From: Hypholoma sublateritium FD-334 SS-4
Lineage: Eukaryota; Basidiomycota; Agaricomycetes; Agaricales; Strophariaceae
Assembly: GCA_000827495.1 (NCBI GenBank)
Contig: KN817540.1
Span: 376,480-440,479 of the forward strand
Direction: 5' to 3'
Length of the DNA: 64,000 bases
Below are positions 35,426 through 48,053 of this stretch, one piece after another. A model generated the notes under the pieces. The model was given only the letters and a program-made list of their open reading frames with translations, was not told where the DNA came from and made no database searches. Within the stretch, counting starts at the first letter, position 1, and every line of letters starts with the position of its first letter. The position numbers were made by a program, and so were the translations under genes.

Positions 35426-38400
35426 ATGTCTCATGCCGTTCCGGCCTTCAAGCGCTCGTCGACAAGCAAGAACACCGAAGACGACGATGCCCGTCCCTAC
35501 ATTATAGTATCGGACATCGGGAAAGGGAGTTTCGCGACGGTGTACAAGGGATATCACGAAGTATGCTGCTCAACTCTACTGTAGGATGTATCTGACGAGA
35601 TACAGACTACGCGACAGGAAGTGGCCATCAAAGCCGTCAAGCGCGACAACCTTTCCACAAAGCTCTTCGAGAACCTCCAAAGCGAGATACAGATCCTCAA
35701 GTCTCTCTCGCATCGACATATTACAAAACTCATCGATATTGTGGTACGACCTACCTGCCTTGGTAACCTACTTTCCTCACTGCTCGATAGCGCGCCGACA
35801 AGCACATCTACCTCATAATGGAATTCTGCTCTGGAGGGGACCTCACCAATTATATCAAGAAACGGGGTCATGTACAAGGGCTCGAATATAAGCTAACACC
35901 AACCGCCGCACCACAATTCTACGCACATCCACGAACTGGAGGGCTCGATGAGATTGCAGTTCGTAGTTTTCTGCGTCAACTAGGTGAGATAAGCGACCCA
36001 AATACTTGAGCTCCCTCTGACGGGTTCCAGCTCGTGCACTCAAATTTCTACGACACCGTAACCTAATCCATCGCGACATAAAGCCCCAGGTATAATTCAT
36101 ACGTTTAACAAGCTGCTCTCATTCTGACTCCATACAGAATCTTCTGCTAAACCCTGCATCTCCTGAAGAATTGGCCAGGGGCCATCCAATCGGCGTGCCA
36201 ATTCTCAAGGTCGCCGACTTCGGTTTTGCGCGCTCGCTGCCAAATGCCATGATGGCGGAGACACTTTGCGGATCGCCGTGAGTAGCAGTGTAGTATTCCG
36301 CAAGTTGAATTCTCACACGGCGATACAGGCTGTACATGGCGCCCGAAATACTACGCTACGAGAAGTACGACGCCAAGGCGGATCTATGGTCTGTGGGTGC
36401 GGTACTGTACGAAATGGCAGTGGGCAAAGCTCCGTTTCGAGCGCAGAATCACATCGAATTATTAAAGAAGATCGAGCACTCAAAGGGTATCAAATTCCCA
36501 GACGAAGATCCTGGCTCTCTCGCAGGGAAGAACGGTGGAGGAGGAAGTACTGAATTACCAGTGCCTGTGGACATCAAAGCCCTTATTCGTGTCCTACTCA
36601 AGCGCAATCCAGCCGAGAGAGCAAGCTTTGAAGATTTCTTCACGAGTACCGCTCTTGCCAAGTCCAAGTTTCCCCGACCACAGGAGTCTCTACCAGGACC
36701 TCTTGGGTCGTCATCAACGGCGTGGAATGGCCGCCCTCCTACTCCAGAACACCACAAGGTAATACCGCCTGAGGTGCTAGATCCCAATGCTATGATTCCT
36801 CCTAGCAAGTTCAACTTTCGGCGAATATCAAATGTCGAGGAAGGCAACCTGAAGTTACAAACAATCACTGCTACTGCGACACGCCATAGGTTCGTCCTCT
36901 CATCTTGTCTATACATATCGCGCATCTAACCCTATCAACAAAGTCCACGAACACTAACGAGGCCTTTGTCACAGCACGGGAAACCTACTACACCAGACCG
37001 GCAAGGTGGCAGGGGACCATCAGTTGACAGATCTCTTATACCAGGCGAAACAGAAGAAGACGGAAACCTTCGACGCGAATATGTTCTTGTTGGAGATACA
37101 AGAGCTGTCGAATTCACCAAAGCAGTCGACGGTAAGATTATACTTTCCCCCCTATCTCACATTATCTACACCTTACCTACATTCATTTGTGCAGAAATCC
37201 AGCCTCGCCGTCCTCTTCACGATCGTCGGGCACCTTCCACATTTGATTATACCACGGAATATCCCCTCGCACCTCTCACTGACATTGCCGGCGAGCACAG
37301 CGAACCTCTCTCGAACGGAGTTGCTATCACCTTCCCACCGCCTCAGCACGTTGTCCCACCCCCGCTTTCCTCCTCTCCGTCAAGCATGGCGTCGCGGGCG
37401 GCATCCAACGCTCTCGGGCGTGCGCTGAGCATAGCCAAAAAAAACCTTTTCTGGCATTCATCGCCTGGGCGGCCACGAGGGTCGCCTTCATCGGATCCAA
37501 CAAGCACTAGCGCGCCTTCATCACCTCGACGACCACAGATCATTCCCTTGGATGCCGATGTGGAGAGGGATCCTCTAGAGGATGAATTATTGGCATCACT
37601 AGAAGAGCTGGCTCAGAAGACGGATGTTCTCACGCACTGGGCGGATGAGATGTACGAGTATGTGAAAGCTATCCCGCAGAGTATGTTCCTTCGTAATATT
37701 CAATGAACGCGTGGGATACTCATGTATTGTTTGTAGAACCGCTACCGGATCCAACCAAGTTTGAGAAAAGGGAGGGCGAGGCGGATAAACACGCGCGGCG
37801 ACGGAAACATGCGGACATGGAGGCCGAATACAACGCCGTCACTTGCGTAGCGGTGTACATGCTCCTTATGTCGTTCTCGCAGAAAGGCATCGACAAGCTG
37901 CGCCATTTCCAGGAACACATGAAGATGCGACATCCGGATGGGGACTTCGTGGTCAGCGAGGGGTTCGATGATGGTTGGTCTCCTTGTTAGCCATGCCCAC
38001 CGTATATACGTGACGAAGCTTTTTTCCAGCTCTCAACTGGTTCAAGGAACACTTCATCAAGTGCAACGAGCGAGCTACGCTAGTCAAGACGTGGCTCCCA
38101 GCCACATATGATGGTCCCAAGAGCTGGCTGGACCAACTGGTGTATGACCGGGCCCTGGTACTGGTACGTATCTATTTGGGTTCCTCGTATGTCGTCACTT
38201 ATAGACTCCCTTACGCTTGCAGAGCCGGACAGCAGCGCGCAAGGAGCTGCTCGACCAGATGACGACGCCTGACGAATGCGAGAAACTGTACGAGGAGTCC
38301 CTATGGTGCCTATACGCTCTGCAGGACAACCTGCTACAGACGGGAAACCCATTCATGGACGAAGACCGTGAGACTATCGCCACATGTATGTGTCTGCCTT

Positions 38401-38619
38401 GCTCGTGCTCGGAATGAGTGCTGACGGCCGGCAATAGGGATAAAGCGGACAAAACTACGTCTTGTGCGGTGTCGGGCGCGGATGGCGATGAACCACCGCG
38501 ACCGGGTGAACGATGCGCGTGCCGACCAGAATCTTGCGGACGTGGCCCGAGTACCTGCGCCATGGGACGCGAAACCTCTTAACTCTAGCCCACTCCAGAC
38601 CAACATTCCGCTGTCATGA
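35426..38619 (+). CDS. ATG1: Autophagy-initiating Ser/Thr kinase Atg1 (ULK family)
   Basis: Atg1 starts autophagosome formation at the phagophore assembly site. The N-terminal kinase domain shows the P-loop [15 protein letters not shown], catalytic Lys in [47 protein letters not shown] loop [17 protein letters not shown] loop [10 protein letters not shown] and the Atg1-typical activation segment [35 protein letters not shown] is characteristic of Atg1 orthologs. A Ser/Pro-rich regulatory middle follows (about 36700-37560), with [20 protein letters not shown]. The C-terminal MIT-like region has [35 protein letters not shown] and a final [15 protein letters not shown]. It ends LQTNIPLS at 38619. 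Roughly ten short introns. Length near 880 aa fits basidiomycete Atg1. Confidence 0.9.
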
Positions 38620-39504
38620 CCATCTTCACGCCTTATTGATCTTATATACCTTCATTATTTTCTGTCGTTTTCCCCGACTCTTTCTCTGTATCCGTGCACA
38701 AATTGTGCTACTCATTGGGTGTCCGCATTCTCAGTCTTTGGCTTGATTGTACGATAGATATTTTATTTCTTCGCCTGTGACTTTTGTATTCCTCTCATCT
38801 CGTTTCTCGCATATCTGGCCAGCTATTATTCGAAGCTACTTACTTGCATGAGACAGGTTATTCACAATCGCATTGCTTCCTGGATGAACATTCGCTCATA
38901 CACTCCATCCCATCGAGTAGTCTCCTCACGACTACCCAACCTATTTCCCGATTACTATTATCTTGTTTGTTGTATTACCGCATACCGATTTCTGTCGGGG
39001 TCACCATGGCTGTAGGATGTAGATGCAATACTACTATTCTGCTGCATTCAGTGCACGGCGCCCGATATGATGTTTTGACTTGCAGCAATGTAATGCCGGC
39101 CCGCCCGGAACTCTGATAGCCGGTGCTATACCGTGGCATCAAAAAATATCGGGTCGGAACCTTTCTCGTCCGAGTTCCTAGTCAATTCCCACTGCGGCCA
39201 GTCGTTCCCAGATGCTAACTTGAAGTCTGTCCAGTGTCGGCCGCTCGCTGATGGTGTTCTACGGTGGCTCAAAGCGATAGCTCATCAATGTTGTATTCGA
39301 GCTTCAATGTTGCTTATCTGTCGACTACTACCATCGTGACCGTATTATAGCCAAAGATAGCCAGAGATATGTTCTCAAGTATGTTCTGCAGGAATAGAAG
39401 CACGCGGACTTATGGGGCATACGACATAGGTTAGCTCCAGGCTGTCAACCATCTAGCACCACATCCATCCCTTTGTCATCAACTACGCTTGGGCTACACA
39501 AACT
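38620..39504. other. Spacer between Atg1 and the P450
   Basis: Pyrimidine-rich 3' flank of Atg1 followed by about 500 bp with no recognisable gene. It includes the P450 promoter. Confidence 0.4.
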
Positions 39505-41517
39505 ATGCTTCAGGACATCGTCCAAGCAGGGCTTGACCGCCCTATTTTGTCAATTGGGGTCATTAGCGTCTGTTACTGGGTCGTACTGTACCACTTCACA
39601 GGAGAAACCCGCAAGGTATTGGCCCTGTCTATATCTTGAGGCATCACGAAGGCCTGAAAGATATGCAGTTGCAGCACGTTCCAACGTTAGGGCACCAGGC
39701 GCCTTTCCTTTCCGTCATCAGTGCTATATATTTTGTATTGAATGGACAGAAGACGATCGCGGCTGGACTCAAGAAAGTGCGTAACCAGCCCCCCCATGAG
39801 AGTTGTCTGACGGAAAGGTGATATGCAGTGGCCCAATTCCGTGTTCAAGGTTTCCGATATCACCAATTGGTTACTGCTTACTGGGAACCCGAAGATTGTA
39901 GAAGAAATTCGCAAAGCTCCGGAGAATGTGCTCTCCTCTATGATTGCTATTGATGAAGTACGTGTTGCAAGATACAACTTGGTGGGCGATGTTGGAGAGG
40001 TGCTGACTTCGCTTTCGAAGTCCCTTCAAGTCAATTATACCCTTGGCGAAAACGTCAGTAGCAAACCCTACCATATACCCATCGTACGCGCCCAGCTCAC
40101 ACGGGCTTTGCCCGAGCTCGTCCCGGAGGTAATCGACGAGATCCAACAAGCTTTCGGTGATGTCATTCCTCCAACTGAAGGTGAAATCGACTGCCGGCGC
40201 GATGAGTATTTACTAGAAATATTGAGCTTATTGATAGATTGGACCAGTGTCAAAGTCTTGGACAATACGATGAAGATTGTGAGCCGCGCGAGCAACCGAA
40301 TCTTTGTTGGTCTCCCGCTGTGTATGTTTCTGGACAGGCACATGAAATACTAGCTGAACTTTTTTCACAGGCAGAAATCCTGACTACCTCAAACTTAACA
40401 TCCAATTCACCATCGATGTCGTTCAAACCGGAGCTATTCTGCGGATTACGCCCGTATTTCTTCGCCCGTGCGTCATGACCGCGCCCTCTTGTATGACTTT
40501 AGCTTCTAACCAACGATGGTTTCAGGATTTTGAACTACCTTATTTCAAACGTCCCGGATAGAATCAAGGCCGGAATGAAGCATCTCGTGCCCCTGATTCA
40601 AGCCCGGAGAGCAGCAAATGAGAGTCATGCCGCGAAACCAGTTTGTTGAGCGCGTTACTTTCAAAAATTCACATTGCTCATATACATATTTACTAGGTCG
40701 ATATGTTAACGTGGCTCATGGATGGGGCGGACGAAGAGGAATCCAGCGATCGGAATCTCACCTTGCGTATGATGACCATCAATTTCGCGGCAATTCATAC
40801 TTCGTCAACAGTCAGTCATCAAATGTGGTGCTCTCACAGAAAATCCTGATAACATTTCACACAGACGTTCGCCCATACCCTATACTACTTGGCAACATAC
40901 CCCAAATATCTCCGACCGCTTCGAGAAGAGATAGAGGATGCCTTGAGCGAGGAAGGGTGGAGTAAAGCTGGTCTCGACAGGATGGTTTCACTCGATAGCT
41001 TCATCAAGGAAGTGCAGAGATTGCGCCCCCTGGGGTGTCGTGAGTCTAATATTCGGCGTTCCTGTTCTGTGGCCGGCTGACCATTATTATTTCGTGTCCA
41101 GTTGGAATGACTCGCGTGGCTGTACGGGACCACAAATTCTCCGATGGTACCTTTGTACCCCGTGGAACAACTGTGGGTGTGGCCATCGAGGCAGCGCATA
41201 TGAATAGCGCTGTGTACGAGGACCCAGAGACCTTCGACCCCTTCCGGTTTGTCAAGATGAAGGAGCGCGATACTTCGAAGAAGTTCGACATTGTCTCCAC
41301 GAGTTGCGACTCTCTAGTATTTGGACACGGAATTCACGCTTGTCCTGGGCGCTACTTCGCGGCTTCTGAGCTCAAGCTGATGCTGGCTCATCTGGTGGTT
41401 AACTACGATGTCCGACTCGAGAACGAGGGCGTGCGACCTGCGGATATGTGGGTTGCAACTTCGCGCGTTCCCAACCCTACTGCCGAGGTGCTATTTCGCA
41501 AGCGCAAAGTAGCGTAG
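39505..41517 (+). CDS. Cytochrome P450 monooxygenase
   Basis: A haem-thiolate oxygenase anchored in the ER membrane. The ATG at 39505 starts MLQDIVQAGLDRPILSIGVI, which includes the N-terminal anchor, followed by SVCYWVVLYHFTGE. Other landmarks: NSVFKVSDITNWLLLTGNP, I-helix NFAAIHTSSTTFAH (an A-x-H-T form in place of the classic AGxDT), K-helix ExxR in IKEVQRLRPLGC, YEDPETFDPFRF, and the haem loop FGHGIHACPGRYFA with the Cys ligand. The end is LFRKRKVA at 41517. About eight introns. The IHT-type I-helix and the haem loop are typical of several expanded Agaricomycete families (CYP512-like wording), but I cannot fix the family or substrate. Neighbouring genes include a 2OG oxygenase, which hints at a small oxidative gene group without a backbone enzyme. 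Confidence 0.9.
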
Positions 41518-41865
41518 GCAGGTTTCAGCTTGGGAAAACCCTATAATCGGAGTCTGCCTTGCTTTTTAAATGTTTCCATCTAGCTTTATATTTTGTGCAA
41601 ATTTTGTAGGTTCAAGTTATAGGTTAGCAGTAATGGTTATTCCCATTTCTTTTGCAACCTTGATAAAATGAATGTCAGCGATGATATATTCCAGCAGTAT
41701 ATATTCGGCCAGCCAAATTCGAGCGCAGCGCGACTGGAGTTGGACTGGAACGCAACTACCAAAAGTACACGACTCGGAGGCGGGAATGATTCATATTTAG
41801 AACTCAACCCAATCGGAGTTTGTTAAAACTGAACGCGCTCTGTAGACAGTTGACCAATAATCACC
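41518..41865. other. Spacer between the P450 and the HNH gene
   Basis: About 350 bp with the P450 3' UTR and the HNH gene promoter. No gene recognised. Confidence 0.4.
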
Positions 41866-43145
41866 ATGGTCTATCCTCGACTTCTACAAACTAGTCTGCC
41901 CTTCGGCATAAACCCCTATGACGATAACGTGTAACCTGCGTGGCACAGCGCTTATGATGAGTGTCTTCAGCTCCAGGTTGGCAGCTCACAGCAGCAGTTG
42001 TATGCTCGCTGCCTGGGATACCTACTCCACGAGGCCGTTGATGAAGCATCGCGGGACTACCTCGTCGCCGAGATCATACAGTGTATGGGTGATGTTCAAA
42101 AGTTGAAGGATTTGGCTAAATTTTATATCAGCCATATATTCAGCTTGTGTAAGTTAGCATCGTCAAACGGTTCCATATCAATGCTGATCCCCCTGTCATT
42201 GTCGCAGTCCGCCAGAGTAAGGGCGGGACGCCTGCACCATCACATCACCCCCCCAGCCGCGATTCTTCAGAAATTGAAAGGTCGTGCTATGCCGCCACAG
42301 TTTAATCAGCGCCCAAAGACCATTCAGATGCAAAAAAAGCGGTAAGTTTTACTTTTTTTCACCACATACGACTACTCAAACCTTCAGAAAGGCTCTACGT
42401 CGTGACGGCTACTGTTGTATGGTCACCGGCAAATACGACAGTGGTTACGCAGCAACTTTACCTGTGGCTACACTAGACGCCCTCTTTGCGGCAGGATCCA
42501 GAAGCTCGATCACTCATCTGGCACACATTTTTCCTTCATTCGCCAGCATGGGTCTCAACCCGGAGGTAGAAGGGCAACCCAAGGTTTCCACTTACTCAGC
42601 GTTATTCCTCGGAGGTTAGTGATCCTTTTCTTTTCTGTAGAGTCATTACTCGAGCACTGTATGGGGTATTATCAACTGTTTTGCCCACATCAATGTGCTG
42701 GAGGAACTCGACGGACCCCAGATTCATAGCATTTCCAATGTCTTGACCCTCAGTGCCAACATGCACAATCTTTTCGACAATCTCATGTTATGGTTCGAGG
42801 AGGTTCCGGTAAGCTTAATGTTGTTGTTTATGCTTTGTCACACTGACCGTCGTGCTCAGAATACCCCCAACTCATATCATATTTGCTCCTCGCATTTAAT
42901 CTATCTTGGGGACGTCCCAAATCGTTTGGTAACCTTCACTACTAAGTACCGATGATACTTTAGCTTTGCCGGATCCACGATATCTCAAACTGCATGCTGC
43001 TGTTTGTAGAGTTGCACACATGTCAGGTGTTGCGGAGTACTTGAATTCCTATGATCGTGAACAGGAGGAAAGAGGCGTCATGGCATGCGACGGTACTTCT
43101 GCAGAATATTTGACGGCGAAGCTGAACAGGCTGAAATTTCAATAG
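41866..43145 (+). CDS. HNH-endonuclease-domain protein of Agaricomycete type
   Basis: A fungal protein carrying an HNH_2-like nuclease fold. Recognisable pieces: an N-terminal helical part (QQQLYARCLGYLLHEAVDEA, then ASRDYLVAEIIQCMGDVQKL), the HNH entry RKALRRDGYCCMVTGKYDSG, THLAHIFPSFASMG (first catalytic His region), and NVLEELDGPQIHSISNVLTL followed by SANMHNLFDNLMLWFEE (the N..H part). It ends AEYLTAKLNRLKFQ at 43145. The start is uncertain: MVYPRLLQTSLPFGINPYDD at 41866 is a sensible N-terminus, but the only junction I can find to the next exon would need an intron of about 18-20 nt, so either an exon is missed or the gene has a small lesion near 41925-41945. Such proteins are common and numerous in mushroom genomes; their role is unknown to me. 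Confidence 0.7.
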
Positions 43146-43401
43146 CCTTAGGGAATCTTGCATTTGAGGTGAATCTCAGGTTTCAATACTGTCAATACGG
43201 CTATTTTACCAGGCTTCCTGGACCATGTATTTTTAACGCGCGAAGGTCAAACACCTCGTCTGATAGGCTATGGATGGCGTCATCTCTTTCTGCGATTTCT
43301 CTTAGAAGCCTCTCACCTGACTGACGATATCCAACTGGCCAATCTTTTTATTTTCCCAGCCCAAAATTGAACAACGCTGCTGAACTCTGCGACCCCCAAC
43401 T

Positions 43402-45096
43402 ATGTCGGATGCGCTCACACCAGAAACCCCTCATTACATCCCCGCCCCAGGGACCCAGACCTTATGTGCGTATTGTCTCACCGACCCGTATCTGACGCGG
43501 CTGAGTGTGGAGAATAGTGGACTATGCAGACCTTCCTATCATAGATCTGACTGGCGCAGGGACGCCAGAAGGCCGCATCGCTCTCGCCGCGCAGGCACGC
43601 GATGCAATGACGAACCACGGCTTTTTCTATGTGATAAACCACGGGTACAAGTCTGAGCAAGTGAGTAGATTGTGCCTCTTTATCAGTGTGCGAGATGAAC
43701 CCACGCCCGTCTGCTCCCCGTAGACTAAGCGCATATTCGATATCGCGGACGTGCCTTTTGCGCAGGTGGAGGACGAAGAGAAGCAGGTGTATGCTGGCAC
43801 GATGAAGAAGACCGGGTCGTATCAGGGATACAAGCTGCGCCAGTATTGGGTATGAATGCGCCGTCTGCGTTAGCGCGTGTATCCGCCCCAATTCTGATGT
43901 CACGACTCGGAGCAGCACATTGACAATGGCGTCCGCGATCAACTAGAACACTATAACAGTGAGGCCTGCCTTTGCGTAACCCTGTACCGGCGTGCTGGCG
44001 CACTGACCTCCCCCCAAAGTCAACCGCGACATAAGCAAACGCGCGCACCCTCCTGCGTTGAGGCCATTCCTGCCTGAAATCGCGGAGTTTGGCCGCCACA
44101 ATCACGAGGAGGTGCTGCATCCTATTCTCAGGTCCGGTTCTTGCTTTCTACAGAGGATCAATTGCGAATCATAAAGTGTCCGCATAGATTGCTTGCTCTT
44201 GGACTTGAACTTCCAGAAGAAGCACTCGTCAATCTGCATGGCTATTCCGCTGTTGGGGAGACTTACGGTACAACTTTCAGCTTGCGCCGATTGCAGCCCA
44301 GATTTGACTCATAGTATGACAGTGCGCTTCATGAAATAGTGCGTCCACGGGCAGATCTAGACATTTTTCCTGAATCCAAAGTGTCTAGTTATCCCAGATC
44401 TAAAGAAGAGGAGCTCAAAACAAACAATGTCTGGCTGAAGGGCCACACCGGTAGGCCGCTTCACCACCCTCACACAAATTCCACCAGTAAACAGCTGCCC
44501 AGACTTCGGGACAATCACCATCCTGTACAGCCAGCCCGTCGCCGCACTGCAGATCTTGGCGAAGGACGGCTCTTGGAAGTGGGTGAAGCACATAGAAAAT
44601 GCTCTCGTATGTACGCGGTCCGCCGCCAGTTTCACACAACACGAGAGTGTGCTACAAGCTAATTCGCCGGATGCCCGCAGGTCATCAATGCGGGTGACGC
44701 CCTCGAGTTCCTGTCAGGCGGATTCTATCGTGCAACGATCCACAGGTCAGTGCCACCCCCGCACCTTCTGCCATTGGCTGGCGCATTTGATATTTAATGT
44801 CTGACACCGTTGTTGTTAGAGTTGTGCAGCCCCCAGTAGACCAGCAGAACTACACGCGGCTCGGTGTGTTCTACTTTGCCATGACGGATGATAGTGTCGT
44901 GCTAGCCCCGCTGCTCGAGAGCCCCGTGATCCAGCGCGCGGGTGTGATGAAGGTGTTCGACGGCGTCGAGCCGCCGACGATGGAGGCATGGCGGAAGGGA
45001 CGGACCGCGGCGTACGGGCAGAGCGACCTCAAGCCAACACGGAAGGGCGTCGAGGAAGAAGTCATCAACGGTGTGGTGGTCAAGCATTACAACTAA
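43402..45096 (+). CDS. 2-oxoglutarate/Fe(II)-dependent dioxygenase
   Basis: An isopenicillin-N-synthase-like oxygenase. Starts MSDALTPETPHYIPAPGTQT; after a 50-nt intron it continues DYADLPIIDLTGAGTPEGR and DAMTNHGFFYVINHGYKSEQ, the N-terminal non-haem dioxygenase domain. The catalytic domain shows HTDFGTITILYSQPVAALQI (first His and Asp), INAGDALEFLSGGFYRATIH (second His) and RLGVFYFAM, in which the Arg is the expected 2-oxoglutarate contact. It ends EEVINGVVVKHYN at 45096. About seven introns. The full facial triad (HxD...H) is present, so it should be active. The substrate is unknown; in fungi such enzymes act in secondary metabolism or detoxification. Situated 256 bp after the HNH gene and near the P450, all on the same strand. 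Confidence 0.9.
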
Positions 45097-46085
45097 GCCA
45101 GGGACCCCCTAGCTTGAAGGAGTGTCTGCCACACGGTGTGTGTATAGTAATACCGACTTTATCAAGACTCGATTTAACAAGGTGGTGTGTTCTGTGCTTT
45201 TTCAATTCTTTGAGTGCAGACTCTAAATGTTGTCATCAAGAATTGAAATGTATGGAATTGAGCACTCCGATTCCGAGCTGACGTCAACCATGGTGCGTAC
45301 GAAAGCTATGTGGGACTGTAAGCGCGGACGAGCGACGTATATTATTTCTCTGTTTAACAGTATAGAAGGATGCTCCTAAGAATACAGCCGTTACAGGTCG
45401 TGCCCATTTGATACTCTGACCGAATCAGTGCAACAGCGACTCCTACTACGTCTTGGATTACGAATCTGAAGATTGCCTATCTAGATATTCCATGCCAGTG
45501 CAGAAGCGTAAACAGAAAGCGTCGTGAACTGGTGTAATGGCGAAACGATCTCTCTGGGCGCATATAGTCGCGTTAAGCATAGTGTTTCCTCGACGCGGCG
45601 CCGCTTCAAGAATCAGAATTCATCGTTTAGAAGATAACGGGAATCATGATTCTGCCATCATTGCGACAGCCCCAGAAACAGCTCACGAGTGCTGGCATGA
45701 GTTCTCTTCACATTTCAACCTGCAATATATGGATTTGTGGAAGACTTTCTGCAGTATATTTGATGTAAACTCAATGTAAATTGGTCTTGAAGGTTGAAAT
45801 TTTGAAACTTGAAGCTTGCAGGCAGGTGATCTTCCGAACAACTTTCGAGCAATGCGGTCTGCTTTATGCACATTTTCCAGTAAGCCTTCCTTTTCGTCGA
45901 GTGATATTTTGAGATAAAACCTGGGCATACTTCAGCCGGGCAATATATTTTCGTATGATTTCTTTCTGAGATCAATGGCACAAGAGTGTAGCAGCCCCTA
46001 ACTGTGCGATCGTATTTGGCTCTGCCAAACAAGATTCCATTTCGGATCCTGGAGTGATGATGCTCCTTGTGATGAACTACTCCGA
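45097..46085. other. Intergenic region, about 1 kb
   Basis: No gene recognised. Minus-strand open frames here overlap the start of the next gene in antisense and lack family features. Confidence 0.4.
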
Positions 46086-48053
46086 ATGAACGCCACCGAC
46101 CAGCCAGACGACTCTTCGGCACATGTGGATAAGGGGAAACAGCGAGCGCAAGATCCCACAGAACGTACGCCATTACTGGGCTCATCCTCAGCGCTGTTAA
46201 ACGATGCCGCGGCCAGCATTCCAGCCGACTCACATCGCCGCCTGCGGGCAACACTCACCACCGTCTTTCTTGTCTCTCTCTCCATCTGCATTGTATTATT
46301 TGTCTTTCTTGCTTTACTTGCGCTGTCTTACGCATCGAAAGCCTCCAACCTCAAGCCTGAAGATATTGTAAACCACCATCTGGTGTTCGCTGGCCCTGAC
46401 AAGGTTGACGTTCTCAACGTCACCAAGGAGGGCGTGTGGCTCCACGTGCACGGAAGGATTGGCCTGGACGCTGGAAAGGCCATCGATATCAACACCGACC
46501 TTGAGGACGGGCCACTGCGCGAGCTCTGGAAGGCCATCGGCCGCTGGAGCGTGTGCACCCTCGACAGGGTGTCGGTGAACATGTCGACCATCACCGTGAC
46601 TCCGGAGTATGGCACAGCCCCCTTGGTGTTGCTCGACATCGCCCCTTTGGAGCTGCCTCTCTCCGTGGATCCCCCCGAGGATCTCACTTGGTTGACTCCA
46701 GTGTCCATGCCTGTCCACGTGCAGCTCACCGCGAACAACACCCACGTTATAGAATTTCTGAAGGATAGCTGGCGCACTGGCATATTGTCTGTGCGTGCAG
46801 AAGTCGGTCAAGCCAGAGTTCGGGGAGGAGGCCTGGACAGAACTTCATGGAGATCCACATTTCACGGCCAACTTTCGAATATCCGCACATCCATTCATAT
46901 AAAAAGTGCGTTCCCTTCTTTGAGTATTTTTCTGTATTGACGGAGCGTTATAGTACCCTCGATACCGGGGCTACCTCACCAACTCCCGTTTCCTGCACTG
47001 TCGAACCTGATAGCCCTCCAATCCTTCAACATCTCTTCACATCCCAACAACCTAAATTTAGCCGCGACGGCAAGTATTCTTACGCCTACAAAGTTGTCGC
47101 TTTCTGCTCCCTCTCTACCCTTTCTAGTTTCCCTTCCTGCCTCAGCCACCCCTCTTGCATCTGTTTCTAGTTTTCCAACTACAATCACATACCCAAACAC
47201 CACACTTTCTATCGAAGGTCACATTCTCCCCATCGCCGCCAGCGCACTGCCCGCCCTCGCCGAGTTTCTCGCGCGCTACCTGTCTGGTGAATCAAATACG
47301 ATTCAAATCACCACACCTCTCCTTCCGGGATATGAGGTATCTGCGGAGTTTCCCGCGCCAGACCCCCGCCCACAAATCTTGCGCGACGTTACTATCAAGG
47401 ACATGAAGATCCGGCCCGTCGGCACGATTTTTGTGGCGAGCGGGATTGTGCAGGGTCGCATCGTGCTCCCCGCAGGTATGCACATGCATCTCGACGTCGA
47501 GTACGTGCTCCCCGACGTCCTCGTATTCGACGGCGAGGTGCCCCCGGCTCCCGAGCCGGGGTACCTACGCGCGCAGGTGGCGGCGCCCCTGCGCGGCCGT
47601 GGCGGCCGGGGTGACGCCCCACCCATGCCTGAGGAACCGCCATTGCCCAATCCCCTCCCCGATCGTGCATTCGCGCACATTCGGCCGGACGCGTGGCTGC
47701 CTGCTGTGAGCGCACCAATGGAACCGGAAGAAGGCATGGGGGCAGCGTACGCTGTCTCCGCGCGCGTGGTGGATGTCCCGCTCGAGGTCCTTCCCGGGCG
47801 CCAGAAGGAGTTTAGCAATTTCGTGGGCAAGGTGCGTGTTTTTCGTCGTCGCGCTTGAAGATTGATTGCTGATCCCCGTCACTACGGCTAGGTTATATTT
47901 GGCTCGGAAGGTGCTACCGCTGGACTGCTGGGGTCTGCTGCTGTCGCCGTCACTGTCGAGGGGCTCCCGCTAGATGCGCCCGGGCGGAAGGCAGGCGAAA
48001 TCGCACTGGCAGGGCTGCCATTCCAGGGGAGCGTTCATATCAAGAAGCGCTAA
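46086..48053 (+). CDS. Vacuolar single-pass membrane protein, Tag1-like
   Basis: Exons 46086-46905, 46954-47830 and 47892-48053 join in frame to about 619 aa. A short cytosolic N-terminus carries ERTPLL, an acidic dileucine-type vacuolar sorting signal. One strong transmembrane helix follows (about residues 60-85, TVFLVSLSICIVLFVFLALL). The long luminal part contains repeated LEA/late-embryogenesis-like beta domains: DVLNVTKEGVWLHVHGRIGL, VTPEYGTAPLVLLDIAPLEL, SNLIALQSFNISSHPNNLNL, MKIRPVGTIFVASGIVQGRI, ending FQGSVHIKKR. NxS/T glycosylation sites occur in the luminal part. This layout matches the fungal family of yeast Tag1 (YLR173W), a vacuolar membrane protein reported to terminate autophagy through Atg1. 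Family membership is my inference from layout and wording; a general fungal membrane-LEA protein is the alternative. Confidence 0.6.

Noticed and set aside
45715..46254. 179-codon minus-strand frame before the Tag1-like gene
   Set aside because: It overlaps the true first exon of the Tag1-like gene in antisense and has no family motif.
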